Below the pieces are notes generated by a model, which was not told where the DNA came from, ran no database searches, and saw only the letters and a program-made list of their open reading frames with translations. A program made the translations under genes and the position numbers. A DNA stretch of 64,000 nt from MWDF01 sp964577435 (GTDB taxonomy: Bacteria; Bacillota; DTU025; MWDF01). This document shows positions 42,066 to 50,626 of the stretch, piece by piece. The stretch is taken from positions 32,559 to 96,558 of the forward strand of contig CAZNZD010000002.1 of assembly GCA_964577435.1 (NCBI GenBank), given 5' to 3'. Each line of letters starts with the position of its first letter. Position 1 is the stretch's first letter.

Positions 42066-43250
42066 TTGGGAAGACGCCTTGCGTTATACGGTATAGCTGC
42101 ACTTATACTGGCTGAAGCCGTCCTCGGCGCAGCCGCGCTCGCGACGGGAGCCTCCGCTTCATCTCAAGCGACGGCTCAGGAGGAGGCTACTGTAAGGACC
42201 GACCTTCCACCCGACATCCTCGCCTGGCTCTCGTTGATGCCGGAGCTTGCCAATGCGAAAGCCCCTTCATGGCTTAAAGTAGGCACAAAGATCACATACC
42301 ATGTAATGTCAGCCGCCAGGGAGGGTGACAACAGCCCTGCAGGAGAGAGCATCGTCCAGTACGATGTCGTCTCTAACGACGGTGCCACGGTATTGGCAGC
42401 CGCAGCGGTGCACGTAATCGGAAGCGGAGGGTCATTAGCCGCACCACGCGACACCGGCTTCATTGCCGGCGTGCCCGGCGTGGGAGATGCATGGATGGAT
42501 CCTGCCGCGCTGGCGAAGGCGGAGAAGCATGCAACCAAGGACCTGACAATCACGCACACCTCGACCAACGTCAACGGCGTCGCTACCAAAGCAGTCAGGT
42601 TCGAATACATCCAGGGGGCGTCACGCAGCGTGAGCGTATTCGACGAGGCGAAGGGGATGCTTCTGTATAGGATCCAGGCATCGGGCAATATGGATACTGC
42701 GAAGCAGAGCAGCATAGTCTCGGAGTTCATGTCAGTAAGGCAGCCTATGGCCGCATGGACCGGAGGGACGACCCCCGCCTGGGCGCAAGCTGGGAAGCTG
42801 CTCAGGTATGAGGGCGGCGTTACCGTGAACGTGATGTACGGTTCGCCGGGCACTCAGCTTCCACTAGTGATGCTCTGCACCGTAACCAATTCCTCCCCTG
42901 CCGGGGTGCTGGTGAAATGGGAGACCTACATCAGCGGGGCCAAGACTGAGGAACGCTACTCGCTGTACTCCTCGGCGTTGCCCTCGGGCGGCATCTTCCT
43001 TCCTTCTGCTGCCCTCAATACGTTGAAAGCGGGCAAGGTACTTGATGCGGACCCGATAACAGGCATGGCGGTATCGGTGGCTCAATCGCTGATAAGCTCT
43101 GACGGCATGCAGCTTCTTGCTATTGTTCATGAGGGCAGAAGCTTCAAGCGCGTGTACGGTTATGACAGGCAGACCGGGATGCTCTCCTATTACAGCGAAA
43201 CCTCCCAAGACGGCACGGCATCAGTCAAGACGGAGCTTAGGCTCAGATAA
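42066..43250 (+). CDS. Exported protein of unknown function
   Basis: About 394 residues. Signal peptide in the first 35 residues (L-A-L-Y-G-I-A-A-L-I-L-A-E-A-V-L-G, A-S-A). The mature protein is beta-rich with two similar halves: each begins with a Trp-containing phrase (SWLKVGTKITYHVM; AWAQAGKLLRYEGGV), followed by several strands and ending with a phrase on a Tyr-Arg turn (GMLLYRIQASG; GMLSYYSETSQ). This points to a duplicated domain. No enzyme motif is seen. The start TTG at 42066 has GGGAGGTG 8 bases upstream; the ATG at 42048 would place the site inside the gene. Confidence 0.75.
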   Translation: MGRRLALYGIAALILAEAVLGAAALATGASASSQATAQEEATVRTDLPPDILAWLSLMPELANAKAPSWLKVGTKITYHVMSAAREGDNSPAGESIVQYDVVSNDGATVLAAAAVHVIGSGGSLAAPRDTGFIAGVPGVGDAWMDPAALAKAEKHATKDLTITHTSTNVNGVATKAVRFEYIQGASRSVSVFDEAKGMLLYRIQASGNMDTAKQSSIVSEFMSVRQPMAAWTGGTTPAWAQAGKLLRYEGGVTVNVMYGSPGTQLPLVMLCTVTNSSPAGVLVKWETYISGAKTEERYSLYSSALPSGGIFLPSAALNTLKAGKVLDADPITGMAVSVAQSLISSDGMQLLAIVHEGRSFKRVYGYDRQTGMLSYYSETSQDGTASVKTELRLR

Positions 43251-43333
43251 AGCCGGACCGATGAAGATGCCTTCCGTCAGGAAGATGATTGCTGATAAGC
43301 TTGATTTGGGAATTCGATAAGGCGGGGGACATC

Positions 43334-43798
43334 TTGGTGGGCAGTAGCGACGGCAGGATAACAAGGCGCGCCGAGCGGCGGGATGCAGGGGATCTGACCA
43401 GGCTGGCGTCAGCTCTCTGGCCGGATCACGACCTGGCGGAGCTCAGCGCGGAGATGGATGGCATCCTTATGGGCGATGAGGAGGCGGCTTTCATCTGCAT
43501 GTACGGAGACAAGCCGGCCGGCTTTGCCCATTGCACCCTCAGACGGGACTATGTGGAAGGGTCTGAGGAAAGCCCTACGGCCTACCTGGAGGGCATCTTC
43601 GTGGTACCGGAGCATCGGGGCGAGGGCATTGCGTCAGAACTGCTGATGCGTTGCGAGGGCTGGGCTTTGGAGATGGGGTGTGCCGAAATCGCCAGCGATT
43701 GCGAGCTGGGAAACCTTGATAGCGAGAGGTTCCACCTCCGCTCGGGCTTCTCTGAGGCTAATCGCGTAATTTGCTTCATCAAGAGGCTCAAAACTTAG
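43334..43798 (+). CDS. GNAT acetyltransferase resembling aminoglycoside 6'-N-acetyltransferase
   Basis: A 154-residue acetyltransferase. The sequence follows AAC(6')-I enzymes closely in layout: LASALWPDHDLAEL at the start, FICMYGDKPAGFAHCTLRRD, YVEGSEESPTAYLEGIFV, the acetyl-CoA loop VPEHRGEGIASELLMRCE and ASDCELGNLDSERFHLRSGF. It may modify aminoglycosides or another amine; chromosomal homologues without a resistance role are common. The start TTG at 43334 or GTG at 43337 follows GGCGGGGGAC. It stands alone between an exported protein and yedF. Confidence 0.8.
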   Translation: MVGSSDGRITRRAERRDAGDLTRLASALWPDHDLAELSAEMDGILMGDEEAAFICMYGDKPAGFAHCTLRRDYVEGSEESPTAYLEGIFVVPEHRGEGIASELLMRCEGWALEMGCAEIASDCELGNLDSERFHLRSGFSEANRVICFIKRLKT

Positions 43799-43872
43799 AA
43801 TCTAGCGGGTAAGCGCTGATTGTATGAGCTAAGCAGATGTATCATCGATCGGCTTGGGCGACGGAGGTACTA

Positions 43873-44205
43873 ATGGGAAAGACGTTCATCATAGGATCGA
43901 GGGAGCTAGGAAAAGGGGACGACAGGCTGGGCGGCCTGCTGATGGCGAGCATGCTTAGGGTCATGGGGGATTCGGAGGATAAGCCGGAGACAATCATATT
44001 CATGAACTCCGGTGTCTATCTGCTATGTGAAGGATCGCAGGTATTGGAACATCTGAAGAGGCTGGAGGGGCAAGGGGTAGAGCTTCTTGCCTGCACGACC
44101 TGCCTTGAGTATTTCGACCTTGCCGACAAGCTAATGGCCGGCAAGCCTACGACAATGTTTAAAACGGTCGGAAAGATGATGGAGACGGAGACGGTATTCA
44201 TCTGA
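43873..44205 (+). CDS. yedF: YedF-type DsrE-like protein (without TusA domain)
   Basis: A 110-residue protein matching the C-terminal DsrE-like half of the YedF family: IGSRELGKGDDRLGGLLMAS, TIIFMNSGVYLLCEGS, LEHLKRLEGQGVELLACTTC with Cys, and a KTVGKMMETETV end. Full-length YedF has a TusA domain in front; it is absent here and no TusA frame is found in 43799-43872. The family occurs in genomes that use selenium, so it hints at selenium metabolism in this organism. The start ATG at 43873 follows GGAGG. Confidence 0.82.
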   Translation: MGKTFIIGSRELGKGDDRLGGLLMASMLRVMGDSEDKPETIIFMNSGVYLLCEGSQVLEHLKRLEGQGVELLACTTCLEYFDLADKLMAGKPTTMFKTVGKMMETETVFI

Positions 44206-44272
44206 AAGTAGTCAATGAGCAATGACGCCCATCACGCATTTTCCGCCAATCGTGCCTGCACTGAAGAAGTAT

Positions 44273-44298
44273 GCCGCCCCGGTTAAGGGGCGGCTTTC
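44273..44298 (+). terminator. Terminator of yedF
   Basis: A perfect GCCGCCCC/GGGGCGGC stem with a 6-base loop, followed by TTTC, 68 bases after the yedF stop. Confidence 0.75.
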
Positions 44299-44382
44299 GT
44301 GGCAGGGGTTCAAGGGAGGAAACCCATGTCCCTGCCACACTCTAAGGAGGGGACCGAGGATCCTCGACTCGGTCCTTTATGA
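44299..44382 (+). ncRNA. Candidate structured RNA or mini-ORF leader
   Basis: The outer stem GTGGCAGG/CCTGCCAC (44299-44306, 44331-44338) carries an inner GGTT/AACC stem with the loop CAAGGGAGGA, which is a perfect ribosome-site-like sequence. An ATG follows at 44326 and opens an 18-codon frame that ends at 44382. A second hairpin GGACCGAG/CTCGGTCC (44351-44375), followed by TTTAT, looks like a terminator. The unit is directly downstream of the yedF terminator. There is no clear promoter, and no downstream gene on this strand within 2 kb. Confidence 0.3.
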
Positions 44383-44659
44383 AGAGCACACCTATATAAT
44401 AAGTGAATTTTTGCACTAGTGGCCATTTTATTCATGGTTGTTTTTATGTACAACTGAACCTGGCTGTATGAATGCTGAACCGCACAAGTGCACACTCTGG
44501 TGATTAGGGCAACAGCATAAAAACACATAGTCTCAGGACGGATGGGGGTTTAGTACCATGTCCGGGCATTCAGGAATCCTGCCCGAAGAACCAGGCGGGA
44601 CTTCTCTGACCGAATTAGAAGAGAGGGACTACCCCTTTGTCTTGGGTCAGTCCTTTCGG

Positions 44660-45736
44660 CTATCCTGAAGAGGAAATGAACTCCTCAAAGTTTTCGAAGC
44701 GCGCGAGCGGTCCTACCTTCTCGATTTCCGAGACGATGGCATGCTCCGCCCTGCGGCAAGCTGACGCGAAGCCCCTGAGATCGCGCCAATCGAAGCTTCC
44801 TAGCACTTCCAAGCCCAGCTGAAAAACCTCTTCATCGAGCACCCGCTGAAGGCAGACGCCGGCAATGAATGCCTTGCGGCAATCAGGAGCGCTGCCTTCG
44901 CAGCTTCGCCAGACCTTATTAAAAGTAGAGACAGTCTCCTCATAGAAGCTGACGAGCTCTTCATGATTGATTGGCTCGCCGCCCTTTTGCAGGACTGCCG
45001 CTGCAAGAGAACCATGCTCGGGCACATCCAGGTCAACTTCGCCAAGCCTGAGGAACCCCCTGCAGCAGGAAGCCATCTTCTCAGCTGAAGCCTTCAGGCT
45101 AGCGCCGTCGGATGCCGCGACTATCCCGTCATAAGCCTCAAGCAGACCCGGAGGAAGGGCATCCATGCGGCTCAGGTCATCAAAGTGGCTTTTAAGCCCT
45201 CTTCTGAAGTAGGTCCTGTTCTCATAAGCAACCGCATCTGAAAGGCATAACAGCATCCTGCCTGCAAGCAGCCTGCATGCACCGACTTGCTGCGCTGCTC
45301 TCAGTTCGTTCAAGTAAACAATACCTTTACTATACGATGCCAATGCCCTCTCGTGCATGAAACCGGAATTCCGGAGATTGCTGTCCATCTTCTCCCTCAA
45401 GCTAAGGAATCGCTTCCCATCGTCAGGAGTCGATGCAAAGGCTATCTCGGAATCGCCCAGAAGCGGGGCCAGGGGCTCACGAAACTCTGAGAGCCCCTCG
45501 ACCCTCCCCCACCTCATCGGAAAGAGGTCAAATCCGACATTTTCTATGATGAAGGTCCTGCTGAGCCCGAATCCCCGCTCTGTTTTTGGAATGAAGAAGA
45601 AGTCGACGTCTGACAGCTCATCCGCCGTCTTGTTCACATATGAGCCGTATACGGCAAGGATGGCGACATCGTCCCTGTACTCCCTGCTCACCTTATCAAC
45701 GGCCCACTCCAGCACCCTGTCGTTCCTGCTCTTCAT
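44660..45736 (-). CDS. Nucleotidyltransferase-domain protein
   Basis: A 358-residue protein. Residues about 10-100 contain the MNT/KNTase-type core with VYGSYVNKTADELSDVDFFF: the G-S motif and the D-x-D metal-binding pair. The remaining 250 residues are helical, with scattered Cys, and have no motif I recognise. Such proteins transfer a nucleotide to a small molecule, protein or RNA, and related ones modify aminoglycosides. The start ATG at 45736 follows GGGGGGC; the ATG at 45772 is not supported. It converges on the hairpin-rich block 44206-44659. Confidence 0.75.
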   Translation of the reverse strand: MKSRNDRVLEWAVDKVSREYRDDVAILAVYGSYVNKTADELSDVDFFFIPKTERGFGLSRTFIIENVGFDLFPMRWGRVEGLSEFREPLAPLLGDSEIAFASTPDDGKRFLSLREKMDSNLRNSGFMHERALASYSKGIVYLNELRAAQQVGACRLLAGRMLLCLSDAVAYENRTYFRRGLKSHFDDLSRMDALPPGLLEAYDGIVAASDGASLKASAEKMASCCRGFLRLGEVDLDVPEHGSLAAAVLQKGGEPINHEELVSFYEETVSTFNKVWRSCEGSAPDCRKAFIAGVCLQRVLDEEVFQLGLEVLGSFDWRDLRGFASACRRAEHAIVSEIEKVGPLARFENFEEFISSSG

Positions 45737-45793
45737 GGACGCCCCCCGATTATTAATAGCAACCGACTGCACGGGATATTGCGCGGGCGCGGG

Positions 45794-46573
45794 TCACTGC
45801 TCCTTTGAAGCCGGCTTCTCCCTGATGTTCATGAGCTTCATGGCATATCTTATGGGAAGCGCGGGCAAGGATATCAGCACCGAGCCATCCTCGATCCTCT
45901 TGCCCCTTCTGACATAGGAGTTTATGCCTATCGTGCAGTCCTCGCCTATGTGTATGCCAGGGCCTATCCTGCAGCTTGCGCCTATCAGCGTGCCCTTGCC
46001 GATTTCGATGTGGTCCAGCACTATCATGCCGTTTTCGAACAAGTGGCAGGTGATGTCAGTGGCACCGCCGATGACGACTCCGTCATGAAGGGTGAGCAGA
46101 TATACGTCGTGCAGGCTCTTCGTGTTGATGAAGACGTCCCTTCCTATCTTGCACCCGCATATCCTGAGGAACATCTTGTAGATTGCAGTCCCCTGGACGA
46201 ACGGAAGGAACGTGTTGAGCGCCACGGTATGCAAACCGCCGTTGATCAGCCACCGAACGAAGGTGAGCGATGCCGGAGGATACTTCCCGGGCCTCATTCC
46301 CCAGGTTATTAAGCGCTCTATCACCCCGAAGACAATCGCCGCCGCGATGAAGAAGGCATATGCGGCCGCGGGGAGGGTGAAGCAGAAAAGGATGGCCCTA
46401 GGGAAGGTGACGCCAGTCAACAGCCAGTTGACTGAGCTATATAGGATATAGAACGAAGGCAGGAGGGAAATGCCCAGCACAACGCAGTAGAAACCGAACG
46501 TGACCAACGTTAGGGTCGTGGATATCAGTTCGCTGTGTATAATGTAGTCAAGGAACTTCCTGATTCGGCTCAC
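45794..46573 (-). CDS. Membrane-linked hexapeptide-repeat acyltransferase
   Basis: A 259-residue protein. Two or three hydrophobic helices (about 15-45, 55-85) precede a left-handed beta-helix domain (about 125-235), seen as repeated [IVL]-G-x-x-[CAV] turns: CKIGRDVFIN, IEIGKGTLIG, CRIGPGIHIGEDCTIG. Such enzymes move an acetyl or acyl group to a sugar, lipid or peptide, and two helices fix it to the membrane. The substrate is unknown. It is transcribed away from the sugar transporter gene that starts 54 bases away. Confidence 0.8.
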   Translation of the reverse strand: MSRIRKFLDYIIHSELISTTLTLVTFGFYCVVLGISLLPSFYILYSSVNWLLTGVTFPRAILFCFTLPAAAYAFFIAAAIVFGVIERLITWGMRPGKYPPASLTFVRWLINGGLHTVALNTFLPFVQGTAIYKMFLRICGCKIGRDVFINTKSLHDVYLLTLHDGVVIGGATDITCHLFENGMIVLDHIEIGKGTLIGASCRIGPGIHIGEDCTIGINSYVRRGKRIEDGSVLISLPALPIRYAMKLMNIREKPASKEQ

Positions 46574-46627
46574 CCCTTTTCGGGAATATTAGCTAATCTT
46601 ACTATAACTGCTTGGTAAGGAGATTAC

Positions 46628-48037
46628 ATGAAGGGCAATAACCTGGCGAACAAACTTGCTTTCGGCGCCTGCGACATCTACGGCGGCGGCTCGTTCAACA
46701 TCGTGAACTTCCTTTACCCCGGCTTCCTGGCTTTGACTGTTGGCCTTTCTCCCTATTGGATCAGCTTCGTGATGCTCATCGCGAGGCTTTGGGATGCAAT
46801 CAGCGACCCTCTCATGGGAAACATCTCGGATGCGACCAAGAGCCGCTTCGGCAAACGGAGGGTGTATCTCATAGTCTCTTCGCCGCTGGTGCTTATCTCC
46901 TTCCTTCTCATGTTTTTTCCTTACAGCTTCGATTCTACTGCACTAAGGGTTCTTTGCGCGCTGGGCTCATACCTTCTTTTCTGCACGGTGCAGACCATGG
47001 TCATGATACCTTATGTATCCCTCTCGGCAGAGATCAGCGCCGATTACCAGGAGAGGGCGTCGTTCAACGGCTGGCGACTGGGCTTCAGCATCTTCTCCTC
47101 AATTCTATGCGTGGCGGTGCCGGGAATGGTTGTCAACGCCTTCGGCGGAAGCAAGGGCTACATCGCCATGGGGCTCATCTTCGGCACGGGGTTCGCCATC
47201 GCTGTGCTTGTTACAGGGCTCTTCGCAAGGGAGGAGATAGTATCCCCTCCTGTGAAGAACAGGGACGGCATACGAAGCTACCTGAAGCTTCTGTCGCTTA
47301 AGCCGTTTAGAAGGTACCTTGCGATGTTCCTTATGCTCAGCAGCACTATGGTGGTCATGAGCGCGCTTTACTTCTTCTTCGTAGACTTCTACGTCTACAG
47401 GGACCTTACTGCTGCCGGGCAGGGCAACATAACCAGGCTGATCTCTGCTGCGCTCATGTTCTCGATGCAGATTGTGGCCCTTCCGTTCTATACGCGGATG
47501 ATCGGTCTTAAGGGAAAGCCTTATGCCTACCGCTTCGGCGCGGTGGTGTGGATAATCTGCGCGGCGCTTCTGATTCTGGTGAAGCCGGGCACGGACCCGC
47601 TTTACGTCTATGCGCTTGCGGCAATCATAGGCTTGGGGATAAGCGGCCCCGGCCTCGTCCCGCACACGATGTTCGGCGACGTGTCCGACTTCGCCGCGCT
47701 TGTCTTCGGGGAGAGGAAGGACGGGCTCATCGGCGGCTGCGTCAACTTCACCAACAAATCCGTGCAGGCGATAGTCATCTCGATTGTGATGCTCATCATC
47801 GGCAGGTTCGGCTTCATTGAGGCAGAGCCCGGAAAGACGGTGCTGGCACAGCCTGAAAGCGCGCAGAACGCAATAAGGGCGATCATGGTCCTTGCTCCTA
47901 TGTCCTTCCTGTCTGTGGGCATATGGGTCTCCACGAAGTACAACATCAGCAGGAGGACGCAAAGGGAGATTGCGGACGCGCTAAGAAGCGGCAGCAAGGA
48001 TGCCGCCGCCGCCCTTATCGCAAGGCTTCAGGCATAG
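46628..48037 (+). CDS. GPH (MelB-type) sugar:cation symporter
   Basis: A 469-residue transporter with about twelve helices, of the glycoside-pentoside-hexuronide family within MFS. Near the N-terminus: FGACDIYGGGSFNIVNFLYP, IARLWDAISDPLMG with the cation-binding Asp region, and DATKSRFGKRRVYL, the family signature loop. The sugar cannot be predicted. The start ATG at 46628 follows GTAAGGAG; a TATAAC box near 46603 may be its -10. Confidence 0.88.
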   Translation: MKGNNLANKLAFGACDIYGGGSFNIVNFLYPGFLALTVGLSPYWISFVMLIARLWDAISDPLMGNISDATKSRFGKRRVYLIVSSPLVLISFLLMFFPYSFDSTALRVLCALGSYLLFCTVQTMVMIPYVSLSAEISADYQERASFNGWRLGFSIFSSILCVAVPGMVVNAFGGSKGYIAMGLIFGTGFAIAVLVTGLFAREEIVSPPVKNRDGIRSYLKLLSLKPFRRYLAMFLMLSSTMVVMSALYFFFVDFYVYRDLTAAGQGNITRLISAALMFSMQIVALPFYTRMIGLKGKPYAYRFGAVVWIICAALLILVKPGTDPLYVYALAAIIGLGISGPGLVPHTMFGDVSDFAALVFGERKDGLIGGCVNFTNKSVQAIVISIVMLIIGRFGFIEAEPGKTVLAQPESAQNAIRAIMVLAPMSFLSVGIWVSTKYNISRRTQREIADALRSGSKDAAAALIARLQA

Positions 48038-48071
48038 CTTCTGCCAAGTCGAGCCTTTCATGGCGCGCGGC

Positions 48072-48077
48072 TATAAT
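48072..48077 (+). promoter_or_regulatory. Possible -10 box upstream of the HD-hydrolase gene
   Basis: A perfect TATAAT with only a weak -35 (TCGAGC at 48049-48054, 17-base spacing). It is about 195 bases before the start codon. Confidence 0.35.
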
Positions 48078-48272
48078 TAGATCGATGGAAGCGGTGCCAG
48101 GAGGCAGCAGAGTGTAAGTTGGAATAAAACCAATAAAAAGCCATGTTCTAAGAGGATTATGGTAATTCCTAGGCGAATCCGTGATTAGCATGCTCTTGGC
48201 CCATCAGGGTTACTCAGTATCGCTATCCGGCATGCTACGTGATGAATGGGGATTCGGGAGGTAGGTGTGCAG

Positions 48273-48821
48273 ATGAGGGAGAGGGCTTTGGAAGTGCTCA
48301 GGCATTATAACAAGAGCGAGTCGCTGATAAAGCATGCGTTCTCTGTCGAGGCGGTGATGAGGCATTTCGCCTCGAAGGCGGGGGAGGATGTCGAATACTG
48401 GGGGGCTGTCGGGCTCCTGCACGATGTCGATTACGAGATGTTTCCCGAAGAGCACTGCAAGAAGGCCCCCGAAATCCTCAGGGAAGCGGGCTATGACGAT
48501 GTCTTCATCTACTCTGTCATTAGCCATGGGCATGGCATATGTGTATACGCTGAACCCAAGCATCATATGGAAAAGGTGCTTTACGCCGCTGACGAGCTAA
48601 TAGGCCTCATAGGCGCCGCGGCGCTGATGCGCCCGTCCAGGTCGGTGTCGGACATCGAAGTGAAAAGCGTGAAGAAAAAGTTCAAGGATAAAAGCTTCGC
48701 CGCGAGCGTCAATAGGGATATCATATTAAGAGGATGCGAGGCTCTGGGTATGGAACTCGATGAGCTGATCGGGGAGTGCATAATGGGATTGCGCCCGGTA
48801 GCCGCCGAGATCGGGCTGTAG
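48273..48821 (+). CDS. HD-domain hydrolase
   Basis: A 182-residue soluble phosphohydrolase of the HD superfamily: H in SLIKHAFSVEAVM, the H-D pair in GLLHDVDYEMFPEEH, VISHGHG and the distal Asp in YAADELIGLI. Its substrate is unknown; close relatives are annotated only as HDIG-domain hydrolases. The start ATG at 48273 lies 10 bases after GGAGG. A diguanylate cyclase gene follows after 98 bases. Confidence 0.85.
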   Translation: MRERALEVLRHYNKSESLIKHAFSVEAVMRHFASKAGEDVEYWGAVGLLHDVDYEMFPEEHCKKAPEILREAGYDDVFIYSVISHGHGICVYAEPKHHMEKVLYAADELIGLIGAAALMRPSRSVSDIEVKSVKKKFKDKSFAASVNRDIILRGCEALGMELDELIGECIMGLRPVAAEIGL

Positions 48822-48919
48822 AGCGCTTATGCTGGCTAAATGATGCATCAGGCGGGAGCTCGGATGATGAGGGCAAGCAGAGGCAGCAGCTTATGTGATG
48901 ACCGGACGGGGTGCTTTGA

Positions 48920-50452
48920 ATGATCGACACAAGGACCATATTCGCTTTCCAGGTCCTGATTTTCCTCGTAAGCCTCCTGATTCTGACGCAGGCATGGCTT
49001 CAGAACAGGTCAAGATATAAGGGGCTTGGATACTGGGCCCTTCTGATGTGCTTCACCAGCCTCGCGTATCTGCTAATCGCCCTTAGGGGAAGCATCTCCG
49101 ACATATTCAGCATAATCCTGGGCAACATGCTGCTGCTTCTTGCAGTATCGCTTCTGGTAAGAGGGCTCAAGTTGTTCATGGGGGAGGCCGGAGTTAGCGC
49201 CGCTAACGCCTTTCTCCTTGTTTTCTCCTTGCTGGTGATTACCTATTTCACTTACGTCAGCCCGGACATAAGAATCAGGATACTGATGGTCAACGGGGCA
49301 TACCTGGTCCTATTCGGCCAGGTGATGATGATATTGCAGAGGAACAGGACGATGCGCGCAAACAATGCGATACTCCCCCTAAGGGTAAGCGTCGCAGCAA
49401 TCATCATCCTGAACCTCATAAGGATAATCGGCCAGTTCATAATCCCTAGCCATTCTCAGAACCTTTTCAGCCAGAATCTGACGGACCAGATCTTCGTCGT
49501 CGCCCACACGCTCGCAGTCACATACCTTGTCATGAACCTCACGCTGCTAATCTCAGGAAGGCTGCTTGCCGAGGTGAAAGCGGAGGAGGCGAAGTTCAAC
49601 AAGCTGTTCCACAATGCGCCTTACGCAGCCGCCATAACCAATGCGAAGACAGGCACGGTCATGGAGATCAACGACGAGATGCTGGAGCTTCTGGGATATA
49701 AGCTCGGCGAGGTGCGCGGCAGGGATTCCATCTCGCTCGGGGTCTGGGCAGACCCGGAGCAAAGGTCGCAAGTGATAGCGAAGCTCATGGCAGGCGGAGA
49801 AGTCGACGGGCTTGAGATCGATTTCACAGGCAGGGACGGCAAGCTTGTGCATACGCTGTTCTCTGCATCGCTTGTGAGAATTGGTGGGGAAGACCACATA
49901 ATCTCCAGCATGAAGGACATAAGCGAGATAAGCAGACTCAAGATGAAGCTGGAGGAGATGGCAACGCACGATTTCCTGACGGGCCTTCCCAACAGGGCGT
50001 TTTTCTATGACAGCCTCACTAGGGCGCTCGCCCATGCGGCAAGGACCGGTGAGAGGCTTGCCGTGATGATGTTCGACATAAACGGCTTCAAGTCAATAAA
50101 CGACACCTATGGGCATGATGTCGGGGACAAGGTTCTTATCGCTGTCGCTGACAGGTTAAGAGCTTTCGTAAGGGCGGCCGACTTCGTGGCAAGGCATGGC
50201 GGCGACGAGTTCACATTGCTGGTTACGGGCGTTAAGGATGACGCTGACCTTGAGAAGGCGGGAGAAAGGCTCATCGATGCGTTCAGCGAGGATATCGCCA
50301 TCGACGGCACTTCGTTTCCTATAAGGATAAGCATCGGCGTGGCGAGGTACCCTGAAAATGGAAAGGACTACGACATGCTCCTGAAGAGGGCGGACGAGGC
50401 GCTCTTCGCTGTGAAAAGGGAGGGCAAGAACTCCATGAGGTTCGCATCCTGA
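48920..50452 (+). CDS. Membrane diguanylate cyclase (7TM-like, PAS, GGDEF)
   Basis: A 510-residue protein. Seven or so hydrophobic helices (about 5-215) form the sensor. A PAS domain (about 225-345) follows, then GGDEF (about 350-510) with DFLTGLPNRAFFYD and an intact active site RHGGDEFTLLV. The inhibitory site RxxD is present, five residues before GGDEF (R-A-A-D-F-V-A-R-H). It should make cyclic-di-GMP under product control. The start ATG at 48920 follows GGGGTG. Confidence 0.92.
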   Translation: MIDTRTIFAFQVLIFLVSLLILTQAWLQNRSRYKGLGYWALLMCFTSLAYLLIALRGSISDIFSIILGNMLLLLAVSLLVRGLKLFMGEAGVSAANAFLLVFSLLVITYFTYVSPDIRIRILMVNGAYLVLFGQVMMILQRNRTMRANNAILPLRVSVAAIIILNLIRIIGQFIIPSHSQNLFSQNLTDQIFVVAHTLAVTYLVMNLTLLISGRLLAEVKAEEAKFNKLFHNAPYAAAITNAKTGTVMEINDEMLELLGYKLGEVRGRDSISLGVWADPEQRSQVIAKLMAGGEVDGLEIDFTGRDGKLVHTLFSASLVRIGGEDHIISSMKDISEISRLKMKLEEMATHDFLTGLPNRAFFYDSLTRALAHAARTGERLAVMMFDINGFKSINDTYGHDVGDKVLIAVADRLRAFVRAADFVARHGGDEFTLLVTGVKDDADLEKAGERLIDAFSEDIAIDGTSFPIRISIGVARYPENGKDYDMLLKRADEALFAVKREGKNSMRFAS

Positions 50453-50513
50453 TTCTAGGGAAATTCCAATTGCTAGGTGTTCGGCTGATATGGCGTCCAC
50501 AGTGGACCGCAAT

Positions 50514-50542
50514 AAAAAGCAGGCTGGATGGCCTGCTTTTTT
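50514..50542 (+). terminator. Terminator of the diguanylate cyclase gene
   Basis: AAAAAGCAGGC/GCCTGCTTTTTT with a 6-base loop. Symmetrical and able to act in both directions. Confidence 0.9.
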
Positions 50543-50626
50543 GATGCATCCCTGCATATGTAGGAAGGATTTCGAGAATATTCGTATAATCAATTATTTA
50601 GAATAAGAAAGAAGGGGGCGTACGAA

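Larger units (their letters stand above)
44206..44659. other. Gene-free block with several strong hairpins
   Basis: A 454-base interval between two genes that converge on it. It carries a terminator (44273-44298), a long hairpin (44299-44338), a terminator-like hairpin (44351-44380) and a branched fold (about 44546-44636). Its 44400-44530 part is AT-rich. An 18-codon frame (44326-44382) with a good ribosome site lies across two of the hairpins. The longer ORF over 44222-44419 has no ribosome site and I do not support it. Confidence 0.5.

Noticed and set aside
44222..44419. 65-codon ORF in the gap after yedF
   Set aside because: No ribosome site, and it runs through two strong terminator-like hairpins.
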